NCBI GenBank assembly: GCA_002839445.1
Contig: PGYB01000005.1
Coordinates: forward strand, 482,357 to 546,356
DNA: 64,000 bases
DNA from: Candidatus Riflebacteria bacterium HGW-Riflebacteria-1
GTDB lineage: Bacteria > Muiribacteriota > Ozemobacteria > Ozemobacterales > Ozemobacteraceae
Direction of reading: 5' to 3'
How positions within the stretch are numbered: the stretch's first letter is position 1; every line of letters starts with the position of its first letter. The translations under genes and the position numbers were made by a program. Positions 27,801 to 35,330 of this stretch are shown in pieces. Under the pieces are notes generated by a model. That model saw nothing but the letters and a program-made list of their open reading frames with translations. It was not told the origin of the DNA and made no database searches.

Positions 27801-27927
27801 GTGGGTTCCTATTGGCCTTAGCGTTATCGGAGGCCTGTTTGTGTCGACAATTATGACCCTGGTGCTGATGCCGGTCCTGTACAGCCTGCTGCAGCGCTGG
27901 CTGGTGCCCGAAGATTTGCGCGAGTAA
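24844..27927 (+). CDS. RND-family efflux transporter (AcrB/HAE1-like)
   Basis: 1027 residues, the usual size. Twelve membrane helices are arranged as one, a large periplasmic loop, five, helix 7, a second loop and five. Helix 4 carries the proton-relay aspartates in IALGMVVDNAIVILDNIKRY. The Asp-Asn pair and the following DNI-x-R motif are those of the hydrophobe/amphiphile (HAE1) branch rather than the heavy-metal branch. The second half shows NRISVVSLLGFIILIGIVVN. It exports drugs or hydrophobic compounds using the proton gradient. A small PII-like gene follows by 10 bp. Confidence 0.94.
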   Translation: MKLSEFGVRWPVTTSMIFIACVVLGGFAYTRVGIDLMPEMNIPVISVITSYSGAGPHEIETRITEVIEERVATVQNVDKVTSSSMEGVSMITVRFNWDTDLSEAANDIRERIDLIRKYLPDGAENPMILKFDMSAIPVMVLCVTADESWEKLDRIVDKKITDALKRLPGVATAVSQGGLRRTIRVKLNRERLKATGITGQQIVQVLHAQNLSNPGGNVRTGMMDFLIRTPGEFTSVEEIGEVVIANSSGIIRLKDVAEIEDGFAEKSDELMINGKPAIGIIVQKQSGGNTFAVSQAVRAALPEIQAQLPSDVKITEFFDSANFIKSTVYNLRNALFVGGIGVFLVILFFIRDVRASLIVSTTVPTSLIITFLLMYMNGYTINQISLSSLAIALGMVVDNAIVILDNIKRYLDRGVNVRESAIWGAAEMGTAVVASTMTTIAIFLPIIFTSGITKIMFGQLATIVTMALIASLFSSLLLTPMLCSKFLKNNAAGSSTLLMRIGGVFDRVENFYGAFLQRALRNRYKVLAVLIVIFVLSLAIIPLVGVEYMPQQDQGFLFMEVELPTGTRYEETTRVCQQIGNTIRENTPELKSLIVTTGVTEDVENMIFSPKKASNYGKIEMTLLSKNQRTAGAKEIISRLRPLLDNIPGTVIRFTTTDPIGEMIIGASADFSIDIYGHDLEQGVGFANTLVKALMTIENLKDLEVSQKLARPEMQVKVNREKASALGLNVSDIARGVELYFSGDRTAKFREGGEEYDIEVRLRPEDRVGIADLDQINILAPNRQSVRLSNLANLEQALGPIRIERTEQQRYIKVTGQVFGTDPGTVIKRAAEVLKDVPVPPGFSWAFSGNEKERVDSFLLLLQAAVLGMILVYMVMASQFESLLAPFIIFLSIPFGFMGAIQLLAVTGNRISVVSLLGFIILIGIVVNNGIVLISYINMLIRREIKLNLALVEAGKSRLRPVISTSCTTAIGMLPMALSTGDGSEVWVPIGLSVIGGLFVSTIMTLVLMPVLYSLLQRWLVPEDLRE

Positions 27928-27937
27928 CGGAGAAATT

Positions 27938-28228
27938 ATGGAATTTGTCATGCTTGTCTGCAGCAATACTCTTAAGGAAGACCTCGAACAGCTTTTTCGC
28001 CGTAACCAGATTTCTGCGTTCACCCAGATGCCGACCGTTTATGGCTCAGGCGTTGGTGGTGGCACTCGACTTGACACCGAGGTCTGGCCTGGTCTCAACA
28101 TGATGTACATACTGGCATTGCCGCCTGAAAAATATGCGATCGTCAAAGACTGGGTTGTCGCTTATCGCGACCGAAAACCGCGCGAAGGCGTTAAGCTCTT
28201 TTCCCTTGCCCTCAAGGAAATGCTCTAA
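27938..28228 (+). CDS. Small PII-like (DUF3240-like) protein of the RND operon
   Basis: 96 residues, probably one ferredoxin-like fold as in PII proteins: MEFVMLVCSNTLKEDLEQLF, then a flexible loop VYGSGVGGGTRLDTEVWPG, then MMYILALPPEKYAIVKDWVV. PII-like proteins of this length often end RND operons, where they may sense a ligand or modulate the pump. It follows the transporter by 10 bp with ribosome site GGAG. Assignment to DUF3240 is by appearance, not by search. Confidence 0.7.
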   Translation: MEFVMLVCSNTLKEDLEQLFRRNQISAFTQMPTVYGSGVGGGTRLDTEVWPGLNMMYILALPPEKYAIVKDWVVAYRDRKPREGVKLFSLALKEML

Positions 28229-28235
28229 TATAGAG

Positions 28236-28294
28236 GGTTATCAACAATCCTGTTGCAATTTTTTATTTAATACATATGTTGTTAACAGATAACC
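28236..28294. promoter_or_regulatory. Inverted repeat in the leader of the rubrerythrin-like gene
   Basis: GGTTATC at 28236-28242 pairs with GATAACC at 28288-28294, with AACAA/TTGTT continuing inside after a 4-base bulge. It could be a transcript stem or paired half-sites. The AT-rich centre probably holds the promoter. Confidence 0.3.
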
Positions 28295-28312
28295 AATTCT
28301 ACCGGAGGAAAC

Positions 28313-28810
28313 ATGTCGAAACAACGCGCTCTCGAAATTATCAGACAGGCTCTGCTGCTCGAAAAACGGGGGAAATCCTTTTACAGCAAAGTCGCCGAAC
28401 ACACGCATCACTCCGCTGTGCGGGCATTTTTCAGCAATATGGCCGCTGAAGAACAGGTGCATATTGACCTGCTGCTCAAGCACTACAAATCGCTTAAAGA
28501 CCTTGGCAGCTTTGCCGCTGATGTCAGCGAAGACCCGCTCAAAACCGCCAGTGAAGTCATCAATAACGACATTATCATGCAGATCACCGGCGCCGACTAT
28601 GAATCAGCAGCGATCTCTGCTGCCATCAACATGGAAGAGCGAGCGATCAAGGTATACTCCGAACGCGCCGAGTCGGCCACTGACACCGAAGAAAAGAAAC
28701 TGTACGGCTGGCTTGCCGAATGGGAAAGAAGCCACCTGCACCAGCTTCTCGAGATAGATCGCATAGTGACTGAACGTATCTGGGCTGATAACAATTACTG
28801 GCCTTTCTAG
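28313..28810 (+). CDS. Rubrerythrin-like diiron protein without rubredoxin domain
   Basis: 165 residues. The four expected metal-binding helices are seen: LLEKRGKSFYSKVAEHTH, NMAAEEQVHIDLLLKHY (EE-x2-H), NMEERAIKVYSERAE and WERSHLHQLLEID (E-x2-H). This is the erythrin part only; the C-terminal rubredoxin of classical rubrerythrin is absent, the tail ending in DNNYWPF. Such proteins scavenge peroxide or handle iron in anaerobes. It has ribosome site GGAGGAA and is monocistronic, with a terminator just behind. Confidence 0.88.
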   Translation: MSKQRALEIIRQALLLEKRGKSFYSKVAEHTHHSAVRAFFSNMAAEEQVHIDLLLKHYKSLKDLGSFAADVSEDPLKTASEVINNDIIMQITGADYESAAISAAINMEERAIKVYSERAESATDTEEKKLYGWLAEWERSHLHQLLEIDRIVTERIWADNNYWPF

Positions 28811-28850
28811 ACCGCATTAGCATCTACTGGTGCTTGCCATATATTTTTGG

Positions 28851-28879
28851 CCGCCGCCCCCCTGGCTGGCGGTTTTTTT
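28851..28879 (+). terminator. Rho-independent terminator of the rubrerythrin-like gene
   Basis: A GC-rich stem (CCGCC/GGCGG at 28851-28855 and 28868-28872, extended by weaker inner pairs) is followed by seven T. Confidence 0.75.
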
Positions 28880-28909
28880 ATGGGAGGGTGCTGAGGTCGC
28901 GTCTGCTCA

Positions 28910-28952
28910 GTCATTGCGACTGCGAGGCATCGCCGGAGCAGGAAGCAATCTC
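28910..28952. repeat. Dispersed repeat copy 1, GTCATTGCGA family
   Basis: Begins GTCATTGCGACTGCGAGGCA and ends AGGAAGCAATCTC. A copy in the opposite orientation differing by about two bases is at 30901-30943, so the two flank the sensor gene 29125-30882 as inverted repeats. Otherwise the 314-base gap 28811-29124 shows only the terminator and presumably the sensor promoter. Confidence 0.85.
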
Positions 28953-29124
28953 AAGGACAATGAGATTAGCTCAGAGCAGGCTTATGGCTTTGTAATGCCG
29001 CTCACCCTTAATCTATGGATGTTGACGAGAATTGCTGACAAAAACTTTGACCCGCTGCCGAATTTGCATTAAACTTCTGACATAGAAAGCAACACCATAT
29101 AGTTGTACACCGGGATTTGAGTTG

Positions 29125-30882
29125 ATGAGAAATACGGGGAACAAAGACTTTTACGCGCGTTTTGCAGCTTCTGCTCTGCTGTTGTTCATGGTTTTACATG
29201 TGGCAGCAGGCTTTGCCGCACCTGTGGTGGCGAGAGGCGGACTTGACAAGGTTTCTCTCAGACTCAAGTGGAAGCATCAGTTTCAGTTCGCCGGCTATTA
29301 CGCGGCGGTTGCGCAGGGCTATTACCGAGACGCCGGCCTTGACGTAACGCTCGAAGAAGACGACCCCAACGAAGAGTCTGTTCAGTCAGTAGTCTCTGGC
29401 CGTGCACATTTTGGTGTTGGCGGGGCAGAACTGCTGCTGCATCGTGCGCAGGGTAAGCCGGTTGTTGTTCTGGCAGCCATTTATCAGCATTCGCCCCTGG
29501 TTTTTCTCGTGCCGGCTACAAGTGATATCACCAACGTTCATCAGCTGGCCGGTAAAAGAGTAATGCTCGAAAAGCACTCTGCCGAATTGCTCGCTTATCT
29601 GCGGGCTGAGGGACTTTCCAGAGAAGACCTCGAAATTTTGCCGCACACTTATGGCGTTAATGAACTGCTTGCCGGCAAGGCTGACGCGATTTCGGCCTAC
29701 CTGTCTGACGAACCTTTTAATATTGTCGAACGTAATCTTGATTATCGAGTGTTCGTGCCGCAATCGAGTGGTATAGATTTTTATGGCGATGTTCTTTTTA
29801 CTTCTGAAGATCAGATTAAAGAGAATCCCCAGCGCGTTGCCGATTTTATCAGTGCTTCAAAAAAGGGCTGGAAATACGCACTCGAACACCCCGAAGAAAT
29901 TGCTGATCTCATTTTAAGCAAATATTCTACGCGGCATAGCCGCGCACATCTTTTGTTTGAGGCCGAAAAGTCCAGAAAGCTGATTGGCATGGATGTTGTT
30001 GAGATCGGCTACATGAACCTCGGGCGCTGGCAGCATATCGCTGACAAATACCATGAGCTTGGCATGTTGCCTGCCAATGTTGAGCTCGAAGGCTTTGTCT
30101 ATTCACCACAACATGGCCAGGTCGCTTTCTGGCGCACGCTGGTTCAGCTCGGCGAGATAGTTTTCGCGCTGGTTGCACTTTTTTTTGTGCTCAAACTGAT
30201 TCGTTCGCATTTTAATCTTGAAGAACTCAACCGCAAAAACCGCATTGCCAACCGCAGGCTTAAAAAGAGCCGGCGCCGCTACTCAATGCTGATCAGCAGC
30301 ATGCCGGGAATGGCATACAAATGCTACATAGACCAGAACTGGACCATGCAATACGTCAGCCATGGCTGCCTGGCCCTTACCGGTTACCGTCCGGGCGATT
30401 TTATCAAAAGCCCAGTCGTCGATTATTTTACCCTGATTTTTGAAGAAGACCGTGCGCGGGTTAAATCTGAAATTCTCGGCGCTATCAGCATGGGCCAGCC
30501 TTTCAATACAACTTATCGGATCACCGATATTGCTGGCCGGCAAAAATGGGTCTGGGAGCAGGGCCGCCTGTCGGTAGAGCGAAAAAGTCATGGCAGTACA
30601 TTTTCTATCGAGGGCTTTATCACGGATGTGTCGATTGCCAAGAATCTTGAGACCGAAAAGCAGCATGTTATTGCTGATCTGCAGCAGGCGCTGAGCGAAA
30701 TCAAGACGCTGCGCGGAATTATTCCAATATGCGCCTCATGCAAAAAGATTCGCGACGACAAAGGACTGTGGAACCAGGTCGAACAGTATATCAAACAACA
30801 TACTGACTCTGAATTCTCACACAGTATCTGTCCCGATTGTTCTGAAAAGCTATACTCAAAACGCCCGAATGGTCAGGCTTGA
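29125..30882 (+). CDS. Membrane sensor: NMT1/THI5-like binding domain, PAS domain, CxxC tail
   Basis: 585 residues from ATG 29125; a TTG just before it is an alternative. A signal/anchor segment leads to an NMT1/THI5-like solute-binding domain (about 35-330: LRLKWKHQFQFAGYYAAVAQ, GYYRDAGLDVTLEEDDPNEE, ERNLDYRVFVPQSSGIDFYG). A membrane helix near 340-362 (GEIVFALVALFFVLKLI) is followed by a PAS domain (about 385-510, FSIEGFITDVSIAKNLE) and a coiled segment. The tail has two Cys pairs, IPICASCKKIRDD and ICPDCSEKLY. That tail occurs in many bacterial PAS and response-regulator proteins without a known activity. No histidine kinase, GGDEF or other output domain is seen. It is flanked by inverted dispersed repeats. 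Confidence 0.82.
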   Translation: MRNTGNKDFYARFAASALLLFMVLHVAAGFAAPVVARGGLDKVSLRLKWKHQFQFAGYYAAVAQGYYRDAGLDVTLEEDDPNEESVQSVVSGRAHFGVGGAELLLHRAQGKPVVVLAAIYQHSPLVFLVPATSDITNVHQLAGKRVMLEKHSAELLAYLRAEGLSREDLEILPHTYGVNELLAGKADAISAYLSDEPFNIVERNLDYRVFVPQSSGIDFYGDVLFTSEDQIKENPQRVADFISASKKGWKYALEHPEEIADLILSKYSTRHSRAHLLFEAEKSRKLIGMDVVEIGYMNLGRWQHIADKYHELGMLPANVELEGFVYSPQHGQVAFWRTLVQLGEIVFALVALFFVLKLIRSHFNLEELNRKNRIANRRLKKSRRRYSMLISSMPGMAYKCYIDQNWTMQYVSHGCLALTGYRPGDFIKSPVVDYFTLIFEEDRARVKSEILGAISMGQPFNTTYRITDIAGRQKWVWEQGRLSVERKSHGSTFSIEGFITDVSIAKNLETEKQHVIADLQQALSEIKTLRGIIPICASCKKIRDDKGLWNQVEQYIKQHTDSEFSHSICPDCSEKLYSKRPNGQA

Positions 30883-30900
30883 GCTAATACTTCTGCCCAT

Positions 30901-30943
30901 GAGATTGCTTCCTGCTTCGGCTATGCCTCGCAGTCGCAATGAC
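30901..30943. repeat. Dispersed repeat copy 2, inverted relative to copy 1
   Basis: Starts GAGATTGCTTCCTGCTTCGG and ends GTCGCAATGAC. It is the near-exact reverse complement of 28910-28952. Confidence 0.85.
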
Positions 30944-31015
30944 ACACTCGCTCTATGGCCGAAGCAGTCTCAATTCTCAAATTTGCAGAATATCGCAAGT
31001 CCTTGTCTATAAGTG

Positions 31016-31636
31016 TTATCTCGGGTTAATGATTGGGGCGAGAGAATCGCCGCTGAAAATCTTTTCGAGTTCAAGCGGATCAATGTCGATGGCAGCGTCT
31101 TCTGACATGGCGGTCGAATACTGTTTGCCGGCTTCGATAAGAACCTGATGCCCGGCTTTTTTGCTGAACCCGACCTTGCCGGTTTCTACCGTAATTATGG
31201 TTTCAGTGTCAGTGGCATCTATGCGCAGCACTGTGCCGAGAACCGTTGCCATGCCCTGCGGAGTTTGAATCTTGAGCTCGCGGTTCTGTGGTGAAATCTT
31301 GTAAATAGCGATGCCATGCATCTGGCGCAGGTCTTTTTCGCTGTAATTACGAATTTCGAGAAAGGTGTTGCTGCTCAGTACAATGCGGCTGTCGTCCGAG
31401 GACAGCTGAATCTCGGCTTTGGCAGCATCAGCGGTCTTGATTGAATCACCCGAAAACAGCTTCTGCTCAGCGCTGGCCGTAGCAAAAGCCTCGACCTGTG
31501 CCGGCTTGACATTGACCTGGCCCTGCAGGCCAGCCAGCTTGCCAATTGGCTCTGACCCGCTGCCACCACAGCCAGCCAACATACAAACACTTGCCATCAG
31601 ACAAAACGATGCAAAAACCTTGATTCTTCTGTTCAT
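31016..31636 (-). CDS. FecR-domain lipoprotein
   Basis: 206 residues. A lipoprotein signal peptide with lipobox MLAGC places it in the envelope. The FecR-like beta-rich domain (about 60-180) reads KLFSGDSIKTADAAKAEIQL, SRIVLSSNTFLEIRNY, ELKIQTPQGMATVLGTVLRI and VETGKVGFSKKAG. FecR domains are sensory or scaffold modules. The pairing with a CHASE2 protein, seen here as a 4-base overlap with the gene upstream, is a recurrent bacterial arrangement. The lipoprotein may therefore signal to the CHASE2 domain across the periplasm. Ribosome site AGAGGAA precedes the ATG. Confidence 0.88.
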   Translation of the reverse strand: MNRRIKVFASFCLMASVCMLAGCGGSGSEPIGKLAGLQGQVNVKPAQVEAFATASAEQKLFSGDSIKTADAAKAEIQLSSDDSRIVLSSNTFLEIRNYSEKDLRQMHGIAIYKISPQNRELKIQTPQGMATVLGTVLRIDATDTETIITVETGKVGFSKKAGHQVLIEAGKQYSTAMSEDAAIDIDPLELEKIFSGDSLAPIINPR

Positions 31637-33543
31637 TTTTTTTCCTCTTTGTTCAGGTCTATGATTACCAACGTAACGTCATCTTCAAATGTTCGGCCCT
31701 GCGAATGCAGGCGCAGGTGCTCGATAAGCGAGCTGGCATCCTGCTCCAGAGACTGTTTCTCCGGCAAGTCTGCCACCACCTTGTAAAAAGAGTCGTAGCC
31801 GAACATCTGATTTTTCCAGTTTACACCCTCTATTATACCGTCTGAATAGACAAAAAGTTTTCCATTATCTGGAATATCTAATTCAGTAGTGGTAAATGGT
31901 CGCGGTTTCTTTGACAAACCCAGCGGTAAACTGGGTAGAGGTATTTCACGGGCGGTGTTACCGCTTTTCATGACTGAGGGAAGATGCCCGGCGGAAGCGA
32001 TCTGCACGGTACGTTTTGTCGGGTCGATGATGCCTGCCACCGCTGACATCATGCGGCGTTTGCGTGTCATGTTGTAGATGGTCAGGCTTATTTCCTGTAG
32101 CAATCGCTGCAGATTGAAGTCTTCGCGCTCTGTTTCAAGCAGTACAACCGTTTTAGCAACGGTGGTGATCATGCTGGCCGACAGACCGTGACCGGTAACA
32201 TCGCCCAGAATAAAGAATATCCGGCCGTCATTGAGCTTTAAAAAGTCGTAATAGTCGCCGCCGGCATCTTTGTAAGGAATGCAGATGCCATAGCAGACCA
32301 CACCGCGATCATCTACGAGCTTTTCGGTCGGAAAGAAGTTTTTCTGAATTGTTCCGCACAGGTCGCCTTCGAGCAATTGCTCGCGCAGATCAGATATTTC
32401 AAGAAAACGCAGAAACAGAAATATTATGAAGGCTGTCAAGCTGTAGCTTGCCCAGGTCAGAATTATCGGCGGGTGCTCAAGCGGCAGAAAAGAGTAAAAG
32501 AACAAAAAGACCGGCATCAGCAGCCACAAAATTATCATCTGACGCAGATTGTTTTTGATGAGGTCGGTAAAAACAAAAATCGCGATAAAAACACCGATCA
32601 GATAATAGAACATGCGCTTGCCAAAGTTGTCATGCAGAAGCTGAAAACGCCCGCTCGATAGAGTTGCAAAAGTGTTGCAGATAATCTCCGGACCGGTTAC
32701 CAGGCCGAGCGGGGTCTGGTGGTAGTCATGCAGAACCGGTGCGGTCGCGCCCAATACCACAACGCAGTCTTTGAGCAGCTCAAAATTGCGTTCATCGTCG
32801 AGCAGCTCTTTGATGCTTATCTGCCCCACTCCCTGATGAGAAGCGGTAAAATCTATCAGCGCCACCGACCGTCTGCCCTCTTTGATTCTGTTCAGGTAGT
32901 TGAGCGGCTGACCGAGATGTTCAAGCATTTCCCAGGCGATGTGCCGGCATTCAATACGGTAATCGCGCAAAGTAAAAGATCTCACCTTGCCGTCTTCATC
33001 AATAGGTTGCTGCGAAAGGCCATAAAAAGAGGCGCTCTCACGCAGATAAGTGTGGGGTGGCACGAATTTCAGCAGCGGGCCAGCTTTGGTCACCAGCTCT
33101 TCGTAAAGAGCCACCAGGCCAACATTACCGCAGTCAGTAATCGCCTGCGCGAACATCAGCAGTTCGATCTCATTCTCGCTTTCCGGGGTCTGGAAAAACA
33201 CGTCGATGACCAGCGCGCGTGGTTTGCCTTCTTCATTGATCCGGCGCAGCAGCTGCGACCAGTATGACTGCGGCCATGGCCATTTATGTGGCGCTTCTGC
33301 CAGCGTTTCGCTGTCGATAGCCAGCAGAAGTATTGGAAACCCCGCCTGAGCGCGCAGATAGTTAGCGTTAAACTTGATCTTGAAATCTTTGATCTGGTTG
33401 TCTAGAGGCGCTGTCAGACTTGTCGAATAGATCAGCGCAACTGAGATCAGAGTCCATAGAACGGCGGCCGTTATAAAATCGCGCCGCGGCAGGATCATGT
33501 GCAGGCGCCTGAATTTGATTCTCAGATCAGTAAAAGGGTACAT
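31633..33543 (-). CDS. CHASE2 sensor fused to a PP2C/SpoIIE-type phosphatase
   Basis: 636 residues. A first membrane helix (about 25-45) leads to an extracytoplasmic CHASE2 domain (about 46-305: ILLLAIDSETLAEAPHKWPW, RALVIDVFFQTPE, CVVVLGATAPVLHDYHQTPL). Three membrane helices follow (about 310-390) and then a PP2C-like SpoIIE phosphatase domain (about 410-632). Metal-binding motifs are present: DAGGDYYDFLKL, FILGDVTGHGLSASM, KLFVYSDGIIEGVN and FEDDVTLVII. Such enzymes dephosphorylate STAS anti-anti-sigma factors and so switch on stress sigma factors. A STAS protein is at 8990-9340, too distant to assume pairing. It forms an operon with the FecR lipoprotein. Confidence 0.92.
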   Translation of the reverse strand: MYPFTDLRIKFRRLHMILPRRDFITAAVLWTLISVALIYSTSLTAPLDNQIKDFKIKFNANYLRAQAGFPILLLAIDSETLAEAPHKWPWPQSYWSQLLRRINEEGKPRALVIDVFFQTPESENEIELLMFAQAITDCGNVGLVALYEELVTKAGPLLKFVPPHTYLRESASFYGLSQQPIDEDGKVRSFTLRDYRIECRHIAWEMLEHLGQPLNYLNRIKEGRRSVALIDFTASHQGVGQISIKELLDDERNFELLKDCVVVLGATAPVLHDYHQTPLGLVTGPEIICNTFATLSSGRFQLLHDNFGKRMFYYLIGVFIAIFVFTDLIKNNLRQMIILWLLMPVFLFFYSFLPLEHPPIILTWASYSLTAFIIFLFLRFLEISDLREQLLEGDLCGTIQKNFFPTEKLVDDRGVVCYGICIPYKDAGGDYYDFLKLNDGRIFFILGDVTGHGLSASMITTVAKTVVLLETEREDFNLQRLLQEISLTIYNMTRKRRMMSAVAGIIDPTKRTVQIASAGHLPSVMKSGNTAREIPLPSLPLGLSKKPRPFTTTELDIPDNGKLFVYSDGIIEGVNWKNQMFGYDSFYKVVADLPEKQSLEQDASSLIEHLRLHSQGRTFEDDVTLVIIDLNKEEKK

Positions 33544-33606
33544 AGCTCAGCTTTCGGAAAATATCTCTCAGCCTGACGAATTCTTGGTAAATATTACACA
33601 ACAGCA

Positions 33607-33695
33607 AGATTGCTTCCTGCCTCGGCTATGCCTCGCAGTCGCAATGACAAACACACTAACATCCCGTCATTGCGAGGAATTCTGCGAAGAAATCC
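33607..33695. repeat. Dispersed repeat copies 3 and 4 of the GTCATTGCGA family
   Basis: Positions 33607-33648 match copy 2; 33665-33695 is a shorter copy in the opposite orientation beginning CGTCATTGCGAGGAATTCTG. They face each other across 16 bases. The rest of the 335-base gap 33544-33878 holds the azoreductase terminator. Confidence 0.8.
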
Positions 33696-33802
33696 CAGCG
33701 TGTAGATACAGACTCATAACATTTCAAGCTTTTCTGGTAGCAGTATATCAGTATCGGTAACTGCAGTCAAAGACAGGATTTTGCCCACTCTGTTCTGACG
33801 CG

Positions 33803-33838
33803 AAAAAGCGCCGGCAGCGACTTTTACGCTGCCGGCGC
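33803..33838 (-). terminator. Rho-independent terminator of the azoreductase gene
   Basis: A 12-bp perfect GC-rich stem (GCGCCGGCAGCG and its complement) closes a 7-base loop and is followed on the minus strand by TTTTT. Confidence 0.9.
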
Positions 33839-33878
33839 CTTTGCAATTCGCTTTTTAAAAGCAGGTTGGCGCGAAAGC

Positions 33879-34499
33879 TCAGACGAGCTTTTCAGCGGCA
33901 CCGATCGCTTCTTTGATCTTTGCCTCACGGCCTTCTTCGCTGTTGGCATCCATTGGCTGGCCGGAGATGAAGTTGAGATCAGTAATGCCGGCCCATCCCA
34001 GAACCGTTTTGAGGTAAGGAATTATCTGATCGTAAGCTTCAGCCGGGGTTCCGGCCGAGTAATCGCCACCGCGTGTTGATACGACATAAACCTTGCGGCC
34101 GCCGGCGAGACCGACCGGGCCATTCTCGGTGTATTTGAACATGAATCCCGGCTGCCAGACGATGTCGATGTAGTGTTTGAGCTTGTAGGGAACGCCGAAG
34201 TTCCACATCGGGGTGCTGATAATGATAATGTCCGCCGCCAGAAAACGGGCAATGTGCGCCTTTATTTCTTCCCAGGCTGCGACTGCGTCGCCAGAAAGCT
34301 CCTGCCCGCTCATCAGCATATACTTGCCTTTGACGCGAGTAATGTTCATTTCAGGCAATTTTTCGGCGAACAGGTCGAGAGTGTCGAGTGCTATTTCGCC
34401 GTGCACTTTTTTGATCTTTTCGATAAGGGCGTCAGCTATTCTCAGAGTGCGAGACTGCGCGCCGCGAGGGCTTCCTACAATGTGTAATACCTTTTTCAT
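33879..34499 (-). CDS. azoR: FMN-dependent NADH-azoreductase-like flavodoxin-fold oxidoreductase
   Basis: 206 residues with the flavodoxin-like fold of AzoR: HIVGSPRGAQSRTLRIADAL (phosphate loop), IIISTPMWNFGVPYKLKHYI (flavin site) and KVYVVSTRGGDYSAGTP. The enzyme reduces azo dyes and quinones using NADH and FMN; quinone detoxification is the usual native role. Ribosome site GAGGAA precedes the ATG. It is 10 bp downstream of a MarR regulator in the same orientation, so both are probably one operon under that regulator. A strong terminator follows. Confidence 0.92.
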   Translation of the reverse strand: MKKVLHIVGSPRGAQSRTLRIADALIEKIKKVHGEIALDTLDLFAEKLPEMNITRVKGKYMLMSGQELSGDAVAAWEEIKAHIARFLAADIIIISTPMWNFGVPYKLKHYIDIVWQPGFMFKYTENGPVGLAGGRKVYVVSTRGGDYSAGTPAEAYDQIIPYLKTVLGWAGITDLNFISGQPMDANSEEGREAKIKEAIGAAEKLV

Positions 34500-34509
34500 G
34501 ATTGTTTCC

Positions 34510-34962
34510 TCACTTATAATTGTTTTTACCTAGTTTGCGACACAGCTCACCGAGTTGCTGTTGCTCTTCGTGACTGAGTACCGCCATGCGTCTGGTAATA
34601 TTTTCGGCATGCAACGGGAAAAGATGTTCGATAAGCCTGCGACCTTTATCGGTAAGACTTATCCAGTAAAATCGGCGATCCTCGCTGCGCTTCTCTCTAA
34701 CGACCAGACCCTGTTTAACCAGGTTATCTATGACCAGTGTAATGTTTCCGCCACTTTTTAGCAACTTTTTGGCAATCTGGTTCTGGTTGAGGGTGCCGAG
34801 GTGCAGAAGGGCCTCAAGAATGCCAAACTGGCTTTCACTTAATCCTTCTGCCTGTATATTCCTCTGCACATCTGTGTTGACTGATTCGGTTGCACGCAGC
34901 AGCTTGATAAAGCAGTCGAGTGCCTGCTTCTTTTCTGTGCTGCCGGTAAAATGGGTTCCCAT
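34510..34962 (-). CDS. MarR-family transcriptional regulator
   Basis: 150 residues. The winged helix-turn-helix is plain: QFGILEALLHLGTLNQNQIA, KKLLKSGGNITLVIDNLVKQ, then the wing LVVREKRSEDRRFYWISLTD and DKGRRLIEHLFP. MarR proteins bind as dimers to palindromes and release on binding phenolic or quinone-like compounds. The downstream azoreductase is a typical target of MhqR-like members. A palindrome overlaps its own promoter at 34991-35002. Ribosome site GGAG precedes the ATG. Confidence 0.92.
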   Translation of the reverse strand: MGTHFTGSTEKKQALDCFIKLLRATESVNTDVQRNIQAEGLSESQFGILEALLHLGTLNQNQIAKKLLKSGGNITLVIDNLVKQGLVVREKRSEDRRFYWISLTDKGRRLIEHLFPLHAENITRRMAVLSHEEQQQLGELCRKLGKNNYK

Positions 34963-34990
34963 AGCGTTTGCTCCAGTTAATATACAATAG

Positions 34991-35027
34991 TTTAATATTA
35001 AAGTATTTTTTTATCAACCGTTGTCAA
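34991..35027 (-). promoter_or_regulatory. marR-azoR promoter with overlapping palindromic operator
   Basis: On the minus strand TTGACA (35022-35027) is followed after 16-17 bases by TACTTT/ACTTTA. The perfect 12-base palindrome TTTAATATTAAA (34991-35002) overlaps the -10 region, where a repressor would block transcription. This makes autoregulation by the MarR protein likely. Confidence 0.6.
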
Positions 35028-35059
35028 GCAACTATCATTAATGACAAGAACAGACCAGG

Positions 35060-35312
35060 TCATTATCCGCAGATTACGCAGATTTTATCTTAAGCCGTTC
35101 TCTCTCTCTTGTGCTCGTAATCCTAATCGGCCTGCAGTCCTCTTCATCTCTCTTCGTATCTCTGCGGCTTCGTGCGAGTTTCCTGTCTTTCTTCCTCTGC
35201 ATCTCTCCCTAAATCTTTCTTCTTTCTCGTGCTCGTAATCGTAATCGGCCTGCAGCCTTCTTCATCTCTCTTCGTATCTCTGCGGCTTCGTGCGAGCTTC
35301 CTGTCCTTCTTC
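35060..35312. repeat. Composite repeat region, two tandem copies with 118-base period
   Basis: Positions 35111-35194 and 35229-35312 are near-identical, both containing GTGCTCGTAATC, CGGCCTGCAG, TCTTCGTATCTCTGCGGC and TTCGTGCGAG. A separate element ATCCGCAGATTACGCAGATT lies at about 35064-35083. All these motifs recur in other gaps of the window. The 449-base gap 34963-35411 otherwise holds only the marR promoter and the phaA terminator. Confidence 0.8.
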
Positions 35313-35330
35313 AGCCTGCTTTCCTGCTAA

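Noticed and set aside
35060..35312. Possible CRISPR array from regularly recurring short motifs
   Set aside because: Only two long tandem copies with no unique equal-length spacers and no cas genes; it is a tandem duplication.
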